A DNA stretch of 64,000 bases from Sulfomarinibacter sp963741385 (GCA_963741385.1 CAVUHO010000010.1:868001-932000), one strand, 5' to 3'. Shown: positions 32,386 through 41,263, numbered from the stretch's first letter. The notes: generated from the letters alone by a model not told the origin. Numbers and translations: made by a program.

Positions 32386-33284
32386 CCGGCGTGCCGGTGA
32401 TTCTCAACCCGACGGCGGGCGGTGGCCGTCTCCTGCGCCGCCGTGAGGAGCTGCTCGCCGCGGCACGCACCGCCGGCGCCGAGATCGAGTTCTGGTTGAC
32501 CCGTGGTCCCGGTCATGCAACCGAGTTGGCGGCGCGGGCGGCAGCCGAGGAGCGCCCGCTGGTATTCGCTTTCGGTGGCGACGGAACCTACAACGAGGTG
32601 GCCAGGGGCCTGCTCGGCAGCTCGACCGCGCTCGGCGCGCTGCCCGGCGGCACGACCTCGGTGCTGGCCTACGAATTTGACATCCCGCGGCCCGCCGAAC
32701 GGTCTCTGGTCGCGTTGCTTGGGGGCGAGGACCGCGCCATGCGGGTGGGGCGAACCGACCACGATGACATCGTGCTCCTGATGCTCTCGGCTGGGCCCGA
32801 CTCCGACGTTCTGCAACGGTTGCGACCCGGGTTCAAGCGACTCGGGGGCCGGGTCGGTGTGGTTCTGCAGGCGCTGGTGGAGGTGGCAAGCAGCCGGCCG
32901 TTTCCGAGAATGCTGGTGGCGACCGACGGCCTCGCGGAGGAAGCGGGCTGGGTCATCGTCGGCACCGCGAGGTGTTATGGCGGAAAATACCGGGCCACAC
33001 CGGGCGCCGATGCCTTCCGCGATGATCTCGAGGTCGTGGTTCAAAAAAGCAACGGGCGCCGGGCCGCGATGGCGTTTCTTCTCTCTATTCCGAGCGGGCG
33101 GCACATACGCCGCGGCGACGTCGTCCGCGAGATCACCCGCCGGGTTCGCATCGAATCTGCGGTGGCCGATGCGACGGTGCCCTATCAGGTGGATGGCGAT
33201 GTCGTCGGAACGCTGCCGGTGGAGATCAGCATCGACCCCCGCCCGCTCTCGGTCAGGCTGCCGGCGCGCCCCGCCGCCACATGA
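32382..33284 (+). CDS. Diacylglycerol/lipid kinase family protein
   Basis: This 300-residue protein has the DAGK catalytic signature: VILNPTAGGGRLLRR at the N-terminus, then FAFGGDGTYNEVARGLL and LPGGTTSVLAYEFDIPR. Such proteins phosphorylate lipid hydroxyls (YegS/BmrU/DgkB type); the acceptor is unknown. TTG 32382 overlaps the ruvB stop (TTGA) behind GGGAG; GTG 32391 is an alternative. The C-terminal half has the usual beta domain ending in an EISIDPRPLSV strand. Confidence 0.88.
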   Translation: MTGVPVILNPTAGGGRLLRRREELLAAARTAGAEIEFWLTRGPGHATELAARAAAEERPLVFAFGGDGTYNEVARGLLGSSTALGALPGGTTSVLAYEFDIPRPAERSLVALLGGEDRAMRVGRTDHDDIVLLMLSAGPDSDVLQRLRPGFKRLGGRVGVVLQALVEVASSRPFPRMLVATDGLAEEAGWVIVGTARCYGGKYRATPGADAFRDDLEVVVQKSNGRRAAMAFLLSIPSGRHIRRGDVVREITRRVRIESAVADATVPYQVDGDVVGTLPVEISIDPRPLSVRLPARPAAT

Positions 33285-33306
33285 GAGCCTGTCGGAAGGA
33301 TTCCCC

Positions 33307-34239
33307 TCACCCGAGCCCGGCAAAGAGATCGGTTGAAATGTAGCGTTCGGCGGTTGACGGCACGATGAATACGATGAGCTTGCCGGCCATCTCGTCACGG
33401 GCGGCAACGGCGAGCGCGGCCGCACAAGCGGCGCCCGACGAGATGCCGGCCAGGATGCCCTCTTCGCGGGCGAGACGGCGGGCGGTTGAAAACGCCTCAT
33501 CATTGGCGACGGCTATGGTCTCATCGAGGAGCGACACGTCGAGGTTGTCGGGGATGAATCCGGCGCCGATGCCCTGGATCTTGTGCGACCCCGGCTGGCC
33601 TCCGGAAATGACCGGCGAGTCCGCTGGCTCAACGGCGACGATCCGGACGCCGGGCCGGCGCTTGCGCCACACCCGTCCGACCCCGGTGAGGGTGCCGCCA
33701 GTGCCGACTCCGGCGACGAAGACGTCCATCGTACCGTCGGTGTCCCGCCACAGTTCGAGGGCGGTGGTTTCGGCGTGGATCTCGGGGTTGGCGGGGTTGG
33801 AGAACTGCATCGCCATTACCGAGTTGGGGATCTCCTCGAGAAGTTCGTGGGCGCGCGCGGTGGCGCCCCTCATGCCTTCGGCGGCCGGCGTCGGGTGGAG
33901 TTCGGCGCCCAGCAACGCCAGGACCTTGCGCCGCTCCGCCGACATGGATTCCGGCATGGAGAGGACGCAACGGTAACCGCGGGCGGCGGCGACCATCGCC
34001 AGGGCAATGCCGGTGTTGCCAGAGGTCGCCTCGACGATCGTCGAAACTCCGGGAATGAGCCGGCCTTCGCGTTCAAGGGCGTCGACCATGGCGACGCCGA
34101 TGCGATCCTTCACCGAATGGGCCGGGTTGAAGAACTCGAGTTTGGCGGCGACAGTGGCCTGCAACCCGGCGGTCAGCCGGTTGAGCCTGACCAGCGGGGT
34201 GTTGCCCATGAGACGCGTGATGTCGGAGGCGATGCGCAT
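33307..34239 (-). CDS. cysK: Cysteine synthase A (O-acetylserine sulfhydrylase)
   Basis: This 310-residue PLP enzyme has GNTPLVRLNR, the PLP lysine in NPAHSVKDRIG, the substrate loop EATSGNTGIA, the phosphate cradle GVGTGGTLTG and the C-terminal GISSGAACAAAL. It makes cysteine from O-acetylserine and sulfide. ATG 34239 has GCAGGT upstream. It is a single gene, convergent with the lipid kinase gene and divergent from pta. Confidence 0.95.
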   Translation of the reverse strand: MRIASDITRLMGNTPLVRLNRLTAGLQATVAAKLEFFNPAHSVKDRIGVAMVDALEREGRLIPGVSTIVEATSGNTGIALAMVAAARGYRCVLSMPESMSAERRKVLALLGAELHPTPAAEGMRGATARAHELLEEIPNSVMAMQFSNPANPEIHAETTALELWRDTDGTMDVFVAGVGTGGTLTGVGRVWRKRRPGVRIVAVEPADSPVISGGQPGSHKIQGIGAGFIPDNLDVSLLDETIAVANDEAFSTARRLAREEGILAGISSGAACAAALAVAARDEMAGKLIVFIVPSTAERYISTDLFAGLG

Positions 34240-34320
34240 GGTGACCTGCCTTGTGTTTCTATTGGTCGTAACCCGCAGCTGTGCGCTCTTCTTCCAGTGG
34301 GCCGCGTGCAGCTGCTGGGT

Positions 34321-34326
34321 TACAAT
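34321..34326 (+). promoter_or_regulatory. -10 box of the pta-purD-purE-ricT unit
   Basis: TACAAT at 34321-34326 stands 5 nt before GTG 34332. No convincing -35 is found at 16-18 bp upstream. If active, it would give a nearly leaderless mRNA. Confidence 0.4.
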
Positions 34327-34331
34327 ACCTC

Positions 34332-35333
34332 GTGGGGGAAGCTGTGGAATTTCTTGAAAATCTCGCCGCACGGGCAGCCGGCGTCGGCGGTCGTGTGGCG
34401 CTCGCGGAGGGCCATGACCCGCGGATCATCGACGCGGCCCTCGAATTGGCGTCGTCGGGCGCCTTCGGCATCACCGTTCTGTGTCCCGAGGCCGACCTCC
34501 TGGACGACCATGCACGTCTCTCCGCGGCGGGCGTGGAAGTCACGGACCCCGCCACCGACTCTCGTCGGATGGAGCTTGCCCGCCACCTGCATGCGCGACG
34601 CGCGGCCAAAGGCCTCTCGCTCGACGAGGCGGTGGAGGCGGTCCTCGATCCTCTCTATTTCTCGTCGTTGCTGGTCGCCACCGGCGCGGCCGACGCGTCG
34701 GTCGGGGGCGCCGTGCGGACCACGGCCGACACGGTTCGCGCCGCGTTGCACTGCATCGGCCCAGCCCCCGGGCTGCGGACGGTTTCGTCGGCCTTCATCA
34801 TGGTGCACCCGGACAAACGGTGGGGCGACGACGGTGTGATGGTGTTCTCCGACTGTGCGGTCCTGCCGGACCCGAGCGCCGAGCAACTCGCGGAGATCGC
34901 GATTTCCGCGGCGGCCACCTTCAAGTCGATTGTCGGTGGTGAACCGAGGGTTGCCATGCTGTCCTTCTCCACCAAGGGCTCTGCTGTGAGCCCGCTCGTC
35001 GACAAGGTGACCGCCGCGTGCGCCGATCTCGAACGGCGCAAGGTCGATTTCAGCTTCGACGGAGAGCTGCAGTTCGACGCCGCGTTGATTGCCCGAATCG
35101 GCGAGAAAAAGGCCCCGGGATCCGCGGTCGCCGGTCGCGCCAACGTGCTCGTGTTTCCGGATCTCAATGCTGGCAACATCACCTACAAGGCCGTGGAGCG
35201 CATGGGCGGGGCCCGGGCCCTCGGACCACTCATGCAGGGGCTCGCCAAGCCCGCCAATGATCTCAGCCGCGGCTGTTCGGCGGCGGACATCGTCCAGACG
35301 AGCATGTTGAGCCTGCTGCAGGCCAGGGGTTGA
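34332..35333 (+). CDS. Phosphate acetyltransferase / PTA-PTB domain enzyme
   Basis: The 333-residue protein is a single PTA_PTB domain: FLENLAARAAGVGGRVALAEGHDPRII at the start, LLVATGAADASVGGA, VMVFSDCAVLPDPSAEQLAEIA, VAMLSFSTKGSA and FPDLNAGNITYKAVER. It interconverts acetyl-CoA and acetyl phosphate; no acetate kinase lies nearby. The start is GTG 34332 (5 nt after a -10 box) or GTG 34344 (GGGGGA upstream, better family fit MEFLENL). It is 5 bp from purD, an unusual partner. Confidence 0.85.
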   Translation: MGEAVEFLENLAARAAGVGGRVALAEGHDPRIIDAALELASSGAFGITVLCPEADLLDDHARLSAAGVEVTDPATDSRRMELARHLHARRAAKGLSLDEAVEAVLDPLYFSSLLVATGAADASVGGAVRTTADTVRAALHCIGPAPGLRTVSSAFIMVHPDKRWGDDGVMVFSDCAVLPDPSAEQLAEIAISAAATFKSIVGGEPRVAMLSFSTKGSAVSPLVDKVTAACADLERRKVDFSFDGELQFDAALIARIGEKKAPGSAVAGRANVLVFPDLNAGNITYKAVERMGGARALGPLMQGLAKPANDLSRGCSAADIVQTSMLSLLQARG

Positions 35334-35338
35334 CCACG

Positions 35339-36631
35339 ATGCGAGTGTTGGTCATCGGATCCGGTGCACGCGAACACGCCATCGTCCACGCGCTGCGGCG
35401 ATCGACAGGGGTGAACGCCGTCTTTGCGGCGCCGGGAAACCCTGGCATCGCGCAGGCTGCCGACTGCCTGCCGGTGTCGGCAGATGATCTGCCGGGGGTC
35501 GCGGAGGCAGCGGCCGACCTCAAGGTCGACGTCACCATCGTCGGTCCCGAGCTGCCGCTGGCCCTCGGTATCGGCGAGGAGTTCGCGCGCCGCGGTCTGC
35601 GGCTCTTCGGTCCGCGACGGGACGCCGCGATGCTCGAGTCGAGCAAGGTCTTTGCCAAGGAATTCTGCCAACGCCACGGCATTTCCACCGCCGATTCCCG
35701 CTGCGTCCGCAGCCAGGATGAGGCACGGTCGGCGATTCGCGAACTCGGTCTGCCCGTGGTCATCAAGGCCGACGGTCTGGCCGGTGGCAAGGGGGTGCTG
35801 ATCCTCCGCAACGACCAGGATGTCGACAACGCGCTCGACGTTTTCTTTGTCCAGAGACGGTTCGGGGACGCCGCCGATCGGGTGCTGGTGGAGAAGTGCC
35901 TCGAAGGGTATGAGGTCTCCTATATGGTGATCACCGACGGTACCCGGGTGCTGCCGATCGCCACCTCGCACGACTACAAACGTGCCAACGAAAACGGAGA
36001 AGGACCGAACACCGGGGGCATGGGCGCCCACTCCCCCGCGTTGGTGATCCCACCGGGCACCAGCCGTTTGATCCTTGACTCCGTCGTGCGCCCGACGATC
36101 AGTGGGATGGCGGCCGAGGGGCGCGAGTACCGCGGCGTGCTCTACGTCGGTTTGATGATGACCCTGGACGGCCCGAAGGTGCTCGAGTTCAACTGCCGCC
36201 TCGGCGACCCGGAAACCCAGGCGATCTTTCTCCGTCTCGACGATAACTTTGCTGCGGTGGCCCGCGACGCCGCCGACGGTGCGCTGCTCACGCCCGGCCT
36301 GCAGTGGCGGAAAGAGGCAGTGGCGTGTGTGGTTCTGGCGGCGCAAGGGTATCCGGGCAACCCCCAGAAGGGCGACGAAATCACCGGCATCGACGACGCC
36401 CACGCACTGTCCGGGGTCACTGTCTACCACGCCGGCACCCGGCGTGACGACGACGGACGTCTCGTGACTTCGGGCGGACGGGTTCTGTCGGTGTGCGGGC
36501 GCGGCGCGACCCTGACCGAGGCCCTCGACACCGCTTACTCCGGGGTTGCCAAGATCCGGTTTGACGGCATGTGGTATCGGTCCGACATCGGCCGCGACAC
36601 CCTGGCCAAGCTCGGAGCCGAAGGTGGCTGA
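35339..36631 (+). CDS. purD: Phosphoribosylamine-glycine ligase
   Basis: This 430-residue ATP-grasp enzyme starts MRVLVIGSGAREHAI and has VTIVGPELPLALGIGEEFARRGLRLFGP, VIKADGLAGGKGVLI, the EGYEVSYMVITDG and LEFNCRLGDPETQ metal/ATP segments. It performs the second step of purine synthesis. ATG 35339 is used rather than the TTG at 35330, which overlaps pta. It overlaps purE by 8 bp. Confidence 0.96.
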   Translation: MRVLVIGSGAREHAIVHALRRSTGVNAVFAAPGNPGIAQAADCLPVSADDLPGVAEAAADLKVDVTIVGPELPLALGIGEEFARRGLRLFGPRRDAAMLESSKVFAKEFCQRHGISTADSRCVRSQDEARSAIRELGLPVVIKADGLAGGKGVLILRNDQDVDNALDVFFVQRRFGDAADRVLVEKCLEGYEVSYMVITDGTRVLPIATSHDYKRANENGEGPNTGGMGAHSPALVIPPGTSRLILDSVVRPTISGMAAEGREYRGVLYVGLMMTLDGPKVLEFNCRLGDPETQAIFLRLDDNFAAVARDAADGALLTPGLQWRKEAVACVVLAAQGYPGNPQKGDEITGIDDAHALSGVTVYHAGTRRDDDGRLVTSGGRVLSVCGRGATLTEALDTAYSGVAKIRFDGMWYRSDIGRDTLAKLGAEGG

Positions 36632-37142
36632 TCTCGACGTCCTGGTCCTCATGGGGTCCGCCGGTGACTGGAAACACCTCCAGGGAGCGGCCGACCTCCT
36701 CAGCCGGCTCGGTTTGACCGCCCAGGTGCGGGTGTCGTCCGCCCACCGAACGCCGGAGCGAACGTTGGAGCTGGTGCGCGAGGCCGAGAACCAAGGCTGT
36801 CAGGTGTTCATCTGCGCGGCCGGCATGGCGGCACACCTCGCCGGCGTGGTTGCCGCCAACACCATCCGACCCGTGCTCGGCGTGCCCCTCCCCGGCGGTG
36901 TGCTCGATGGTGTGGACGCACTGTTGTCGACGGTACAGATGCCGGCCGGCATTCCGGTGGCGACCTTTGCCGTCGGTCCGGCCGGGGCGAAGAACGCGGC
37001 TTTTTTCGCAGCCCAGATCGTGGCCGCCGGGCGGCCCGATGTGAGGCGCGAGCTCGAAGCGGCACGTCGCGAGGGGATTGCAGCGGTCCTCGAGGGCGAC
37101 CGGGCGATCGCCCAGACAGGGCGTGCGGGGGAGGGGGGGTGA
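36624..37142 (+). CDS. purE: N5-carboxyaminoimidazole ribonucleotide mutase
   Basis: This 172-residue protein has the PurE signature: VLMGSAGDWKHLQGAADLL (usually MGSxSDWxxM), then SAHRTPERTLELV, AAGMAAHLAGVVAANTIRPVLGVPL and LLSTVQMPAGIPVATFAVG. It moves the carboxyl group in purine synthesis. The start GTG 36624 lies inside purD. The usual Ser-Asp of the MGSxSD motif appears here as Gly-Asp (GSAGDW), a mild departure. No purK is present beside it. Confidence 0.93.
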   Translation: MADLDVLVLMGSAGDWKHLQGAADLLSRLGLTAQVRVSSAHRTPERTLELVREAENQGCQVFICAAGMAAHLAGVVAANTIRPVLGVPLPGGVLDGVDALLSTVQMPAGIPVATFAVGPAGAKNAAFFAAQIVAAGRPDVRRELEAARREGIAAVLEGDRAIAQTGRAGEGG

Positions 37143-37837
37143 TGCCCGAGCTCGTCACCATGTCAGTCATGCCCGTGACCGAAGACTGGGTGCCTGTCCT
37201 GGTCGACCCCGATCTGCCGCCCTTTGCCTGCCGTTCCGGCAGTCTCGACCTGCACCACGGTGAGGCCATCGTGGTGGAAACCCCTGACGGGAAGTTCCTC
37301 GGCAAGGTCACGGCATATTCGCCGCCGTCGTTCAAACTTCCACGGCGCAAGACCTCGAGAGTGGTGCGGCGCGCCACCGCCGAGGACGAGAAGCGCCACG
37401 AGGAGTCCGGCCAACTCGAGCACGAGATCGAAGTTTTTCTGAGACAACGCACCGGCGAGCTCGAGCTTGACCTCCATCCCATCAAGGTCTCCTTACCACT
37501 GTCCGGAAGGAAGGCCGTGATCTACTTTTCAGCCGAGAAAAGGGTCGATTATCGGCCGCTGCAGCGCGATCTCGGCCGCCGGTTTCGGCGCCGCATCGAA
37601 ATGCGGTCCCTCGGTGTCAGGGACGGTGCGCGGATGTGCGGCGGGTTGGGCCCGTGCGGACGTTGTCTGTGCTGCACGACGTTCATGGATCGGTTCCACT
37701 CGGTCACCGTGAGGATGGCCAAGCGCCAGAACCTGAGCTTGAACCCCACCAAGATCTCAGGTCTCTGCGGACGCCTGATGTGCTGTCTCGCGCACGAGGT
37801 GGAACAGTATCCCGACGAGTCGCGGGACCGGCACTGA
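37142..37837 (+). CDS. PSP1/RicT-like (YaaT) cysteine-rich protein
   Basis: This 231-residue protein has a PSP1 C-terminal domain: KVSLPLSGRKAVIYFSAEKRVDYRPLQRDLGRRFRRRIEMRSLGVRDGARMCGGLGPCGRCLCC and, near the end, SGLCGRLMCCLAHE. These Cys groups bind an Fe-S cluster in Bacillus RicT, part of the RicAFT complex that affects RNase Y and phosphorelay. RicA and RicF are not seen here. It starts at ATG 37142 on the purE stop, behind a run of G. Confidence 0.87.
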   Translation: MPELVTMSVMPVTEDWVPVLVDPDLPPFACRSGSLDLHHGEAIVVETPDGKFLGKVTAYSPPSFKLPRRKTSRVVRRATAEDEKRHEESGQLEHEIEVFLRQRTGELELDLHPIKVSLPLSGRKAVIYFSAEKRVDYRPLQRDLGRRFRRRIEMRSLGVRDGARMCGGLGPCGRCLCCTTFMDRFHSVTVRMAKRQNLSLNPTKISGLCGRLMCCLAHEVEQYPDESRDRH

Positions 37838-37851
37838 CGGCCGGATCGCCG

Positions 37852-37869
37852 CCCCCCCCCTCGGGGGGG
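37852..37869 (+). terminator. Candidate C7/G7 hairpin after ricT
   Basis: C residues 37852-37858 can pair with G residues 37863-37869 around CCTC. It follows the pta-ricT unit but has no T-tract, so it is only a weak terminator candidate; slippage in the run of C also makes this a site for indels. Confidence 0.35.
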
Positions 37870-37969
37870 AGACACCGTCCCACGATTCTGGTACCCTGAT
37901 CATCAGAACCTGAAGACTTCATGCTTGGGGAATCCCTCGCCGCACAGCATGGGGCGTGAGGAGATCTTC

Positions 37970-38308
37970 ATGTCCGACCGCAAGCTGATCCGACCATCGA
38001 TGAACGAGATGATGGACAAATACCCGGCCAGAGCCACCACCCGTAGAAAGCAATCTCCGGCGGAGCAGACCAACGCCGAGAGTTTCTATTATCTCAAGCA
38101 GATGCAGAACCGGACCGCGATGGTCGTGGTCCTCACCGACGGCACCGAGCTCAAGGGCTGGATCGAGTGGTACGACAAGACCTGCATCAAGCTCAACCGG
38201 GTCGATGCCCCGAACCTGCTCCTGTTCAAGCAGTCCATCAAATTCATGTTCAAGGAAGAGGAGCTTCGCAGCCGCCGCCGCCGCCGGTCGGTAGCCGAAC
38301 CACGCTAA
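37970..38308 (+). CDS. hfq: Divergent Hfq-like RNA chaperone with N-terminal extension
   Basis: This 112-residue protein contains an Sm-like domain at about residues 40-96: YYLKQMQNRTAMVVVLTDGTELKGWIEWYDKTCIKLN (Sm1) and NLLLFKQSIKFM (Sm2). The Hfq-specific YKHA motif reads FKQS, so its His is replaced by Gln. A charged N-terminal extension of about 40 residues and an Arg-rich tail (RSRRRRRS) flank the core. ATG 37970 has GAGGAG upstream. The family binds sRNA and mRNA as a hexamer; loss of the KH pair may alter poly-U binding (inference). Confidence 0.82.
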   Translation: MSDRKLIRPSMNEMMDKYPARATTRRKQSPAEQTNAESFYYLKQMQNRTAMVVVLTDGTELKGWIEWYDKTCIKLNRVDAPNLLLFKQSIKFMFKEEELRSRRRRRSVAEPR

Positions 38309-38454
38309 GAAGCTGTCTGGAGCATCTGGACGATCCGGCGGTCCTGATTCACGGTCACGATCCGCAGCCGGCCGACCCGGCGGACGATCTCGTTGGCCAC
38401 CGTGGTCTTTCCGGAACCGGTGCCGCCGGCGACGCCGATGCACAGCGTGTTCAC
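38305..38454 (-). pseudogene. N-terminal fragment of uridine kinase
   Basis: Forty-nine codons from GTG 38454 encode VNTLCIGVAGGTGSGKTTVANEIVRRVGRLRIVTVNQD, the P-loop start of uridine kinases, and then diverge and stop at TAG 38307-38305. A full enzyme has over 200 residues, so the substrate-binding and lid parts are missing; the opposite-strand hfq gene occupies the place where they would be, sharing the stop region. A functional small ATP-binding peptide cannot be excluded. Confidence 0.7.
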
Positions 38455-38500
38455 CGGCCGGCCCGGAGCGCCCAGCGATGAGCCGCCATGATTGACCGAT

Positions 38501-39439
38501 CTACAGGTACTTGATGGTCTCCTGCGCAGTGGCGGCATCGGGCCCATCCGGAGCGACCTCGAGGTATTTCTCGAGGTGGCTCTTGGCGCCTTCCATGTCG
38601 CCGGTCCGCAGAAGCAACATCCCGTACTCGAAGTTGCACTGTGGAAAATCAGGGGCCGCTTCCAGGCACCTTTCGAGCAGCGGCCGTGCGCTGTCGTCGT
38701 CCATCTTGTTCAAGAATTCGGCGGCGGAGTTGTAGAGGATGGTCGGGTCCTCCGGGTTGAGCTCCTTATACCGCGCCATGTAGCCGGCATACGCCTCCTC
38801 ATCGCCGAGGCTCTGGGCCGTGTTGGCGCCGATCGCGAGGCACTCGAGTGATTCGTCGTCCTGTTCCAGACATTTCTCGGTGGCGTCGAATGCGGCCTGA
38901 TAATCGCCCGCCAAATAGCTCAGTTCGGCGATGGCGGCGAGAGCCGGCACGAGGTCCGGCTTTGCCGCGGCAGCCTCTTTGAACTTAGCCAGTGCGGCGT
39001 CCTTGTCACCCGCGTTGTAGAGCTTCCTGGCTTCCTCCATCTCCTTGTAGCCAGGTTGTTCGAGGATGTCCACGGTGCCCTGGGCGGCCGCCTCCTGGAG
39101 CGAATTCAGCGTGAATTCGAAGACGTTGTCGGTGCTGCCGGCCGACACCTTGAACGGACGTTCCTGGGGTTGAAACCCCGGGGCTTCAACGTGGAAGAGG
39201 TAGTGGTGGGTTGCGTCGAGAAGGAGCATCTTGAAGACGCCGTTCTCATCCGTGGTGATCACCTTGTGGAAGGTCGAGACCTCGGGCGTGGTGATGGTGA
39301 CGGTGGCGTTGGGAATGGGTTTGCCCTTGGAGCCGGTGACGTGGCCCTCGATTCGGGCCTGCGCACCGGCAAAAACCCAACCCGCAGCGGCCAACACGAC
39401 AACAAAAGTGATGAACGACCTGGCTGTTGAGAAACGCAT
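38501..39439 (-). CDS. Secreted protein with carboxypeptidase-regulatory-like and TPR domains
   Basis: The 312-residue protein has a signal peptide (residues 1-26, ending AGAQA), a carboxypeptidase D regulatory-like beta domain (IEGHVTGSKGKPIPNATVTITTPEVSTFHKVITTDENGVF) and about five TPR units from residue 130 (ARKLYNAGDKDAALAKFKEAAAAKPDLVPALAAIAELSYLAGDY). It is probably an envelope scaffold; no partner is obvious. ATG 39439 has GGAGGAG upstream. Confidence 0.85.
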   Translation of the reverse strand: MRFSTARSFITFVVVLAAAGWVFAGAQARIEGHVTGSKGKPIPNATVTITTPEVSTFHKVITTDENGVFKMLLLDATHHYLFHVEAPGFQPQERPFKVSAGSTDNVFEFTLNSLQEAAAQGTVDILEQPGYKEMEEARKLYNAGDKDAALAKFKEAAAAKPDLVPALAAIAELSYLAGDYQAAFDATEKCLEQDDESLECLAIGANTAQSLGDEEAYAGYMARYKELNPEDPTILYNSAAEFLNKMDDDSARPLLERCLEAAPDFPQCNFEYGMLLLRTGDMEGAKSHLEKYLEVAPDGPDAATAQETIKYL

Positions 39440-39519
39440 GAAGCTCCTCCGGCGCGCCGGACGCGCAAGTGCAGCATACTCGGTTTCCGGTGCCGTCTCA
39501 ACGAGCGACAGGGTGCTGG

Positions 39520-40419
39520 CTAGAACGGGAGCATCGCGCGCATCACGTGACGGGCCACCGACGGGTTCTCCCGCAACCTGCGGATCGAGTAGGGGTACCA
39601 GTCACGGCCGAAAGGCACGTAGACCCGCAACCGGTGTCCTTCGGAGAGGATGATCTTGCGGAGGTCCGGGTCCACGCCGAGGAGCATCTGGAACTCATAC
39701 TGGGTTCGCTCGAGGCCCAACCGGTCGACTGCCGCCATGCCCGCCCAGACGAGGTGGGGGTCGTGGGTGGCGATCCCGACATAGGCCCCACCGGCGAGGA
39801 GTTTTTCGGTGTTGTAGATGAAGTTCTCCCGGATGGTCGAGAACTCGTGCCACGCGATGGCGCGCGGTTCGCGGTAAATACCCTTGCACATTCTGATGTT
39901 CGGCCGCAGCGGCAGCATATCGTTGATATCGCCCGTCGTCCGGTGCATGTAAGCCTGCAATACCACCCCGACCGACGATGGATGGGCCTCGTGAGCCCGG
40001 CGGTACATCCGCAGCGTCGCATCGGTGCAGGTGTGATCCTCCATGTCGATCCGCACGAAGTTGCCGAGCTTGGCCGCGTGGTCGACGATCGCGCGGACGT
40101 TGGATGCGCACAGCTCTTCGTCGATCTTGAGCCCGAGCATCGTCGGTTTGATCGAAACGTTGGCGTCGAGACTTGCAGCTGCGATCCGATCCAGCAATGT
40201 GAGGTACTGATCGACCGCGCCTTCGGCCTTTGCTCGGTCGCGGACCTCCTCGCCGAGCACGTCCACCGTCCCCATGGCCCCCTCGTCGTTCATGGCGCGG
40301 AGGGTTCGCATAGCGTCGTCCATGGTCTCACCGGCGACATATCGTCGGGCGACACGGCCGACGATGGGCCGCGGAACCAGGGGCATCCCGTGTTTGACGA
40401 GAGCATCGAACAGGCTCAT
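39520..40419 (-). CDS. Proline dehydrogenase (monofunctional PRODH)
   Basis: This 299-residue FAD enzyme has the PRODH barrel motifs SIKPTMLGLKIDE, RIDMEDHTCTDATLRMYR, VGVVLQAYMHRT, RMCKGIYREP, GIATHD and EFQMLLGVDPDLR. It oxidises proline to pyrroline-5-carboxylate; the partner P5C dehydrogenase is not in the window. ATG 40419 overlaps the comF stop (ATGA), so the two are coupled, an unexpected pairing. Confidence 0.93.
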   Translation of the reverse strand: MSLFDALVKHGMPLVPRPIVGRVARRYVAGETMDDAMRTLRAMNDEGAMGTVDVLGEEVRDRAKAEGAVDQYLTLLDRIAAASLDANVSIKPTMLGLKIDEELCASNVRAIVDHAAKLGNFVRIDMEDHTCTDATLRMYRRAHEAHPSSVGVVLQAYMHRTTGDINDMLPLRPNIRMCKGIYREPRAIAWHEFSTIRENFIYNTEKLLAGGAYVGIATHDPHLVWAGMAAVDRLGLERTQYEFQMLLGVDPDLRKIILSEGHRLRVYVPFGRDWYPYSIRRLRENPSVARHVMRAMLPF

Positions 40420-41138
40420 GAAAATCTCCTCGGTCGAGGTGTCGCGGCAAGGGCGGCACAAAAAACCGACGCCGCCCCGGCCGCCAGAACGGCCGCAGCC
40501 GCCCGGCGAACGGTGGTGCCGGTCGTGATCACGTCGTCTATCAACAGCACCGAGCGATCGCGGGCGGACCGGCCGGCGCGGAAGGCGCGACCGGGGAGCT
40601 GCAGGCGCCGAGCGCGCGTCCGAGCTGTTTGACGGCCCAGGCCGTACCGCACCAGTAGCTTCCGTTGGGGGATTCCAAGACCGCAGGCCACCCCTGTCGC
40701 CAACAGCTGTGCCGCCGTATATGGTCTGCGGAATCTCCGCAGGGAGTGGGACGGAACCCACGACACCACATCGACGGAGGCGGCCCATGAAGTGAGGGCC
40801 ACGGCGGCGGCCAGCCGGCGCGCCAACGGACCGGCGAGGTCGTCACGGCCTCCGTGTTTGAGCGACAGGATGGCGCTTCTCAGCGCACCGTCGTGCTCTC
40901 CCCACACCACCGTGGCCTGCTGCGGCGGGGCGGACCGGACACACTCGAGACAGGGCTCCGATGGTTCGTCCACCGGCGTGCCGCACCGCGGACACGAAGC
41001 CCCGGCGCGCGGCAGCACCATCGCCCAGCAGGTACCACACAATCCCCGATCGTTGCCCTGCAGTGGTTGATCGCAGTGTGGACACATGCCGGGAAGCAGC
41101 GCCTCGGTGGCCGCGGCCAACACGCCCCCCATGTGCAC
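40416..41138 (-). CDS. comF: ComF-family phosphoribosyltransferase-like protein
   Basis: This 240-residue protein has an N-terminal double zinc ribbon (MCPHCDQPL ... LCGTCW ... CPRCGTPV ... CLEC) and a C-terminal PRTase domain with VLLIDDVITTGTT. ComF is needed for DNA uptake in competent bacteria, though its reaction is unknown. Starts GTG 41138 and ATG 41132 are both possible. No other competence gene lies here; it precedes proline dehydrogenase by overlap. Confidence 0.9.
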   Translation of the reverse strand: MHMGGVLAAATEALLPGMCPHCDQPLQGNDRGLCGTCWAMVLPRAGASCPRCGTPVDEPSEPCLECVRSAPPQQATVVWGEHDGALRSAILSLKHGGRDDLAGPLARRLAAAVALTSWAASVDVVSWVPSHSLRRFRRPYTAAQLLATGVACGLGIPQRKLLVRYGLGRQTARTRARRLQLPGRAFRAGRSARDRSVLLIDDVITTGTTVRRAAAAVLAAGAASVFCAALAATPRPRRFS

Positions 41139-41263
41139 GGCGGGTATGGTAGCAGAGGATGATCCAACTATACTCGGCCGATGACGGTTTCTTTGCTCCT
41201 CCCAACTCCGGCGCGGTTCGCCTTGCCGTGGACCCCGCCCCCGGCCGCTGCGGAGGTGCGCTG

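Noticed and set aside
35183..36652. Long minus-strand frame opposite purD
   Set aside because: The antisense translation has no motif and runs across the pta/purD junction.
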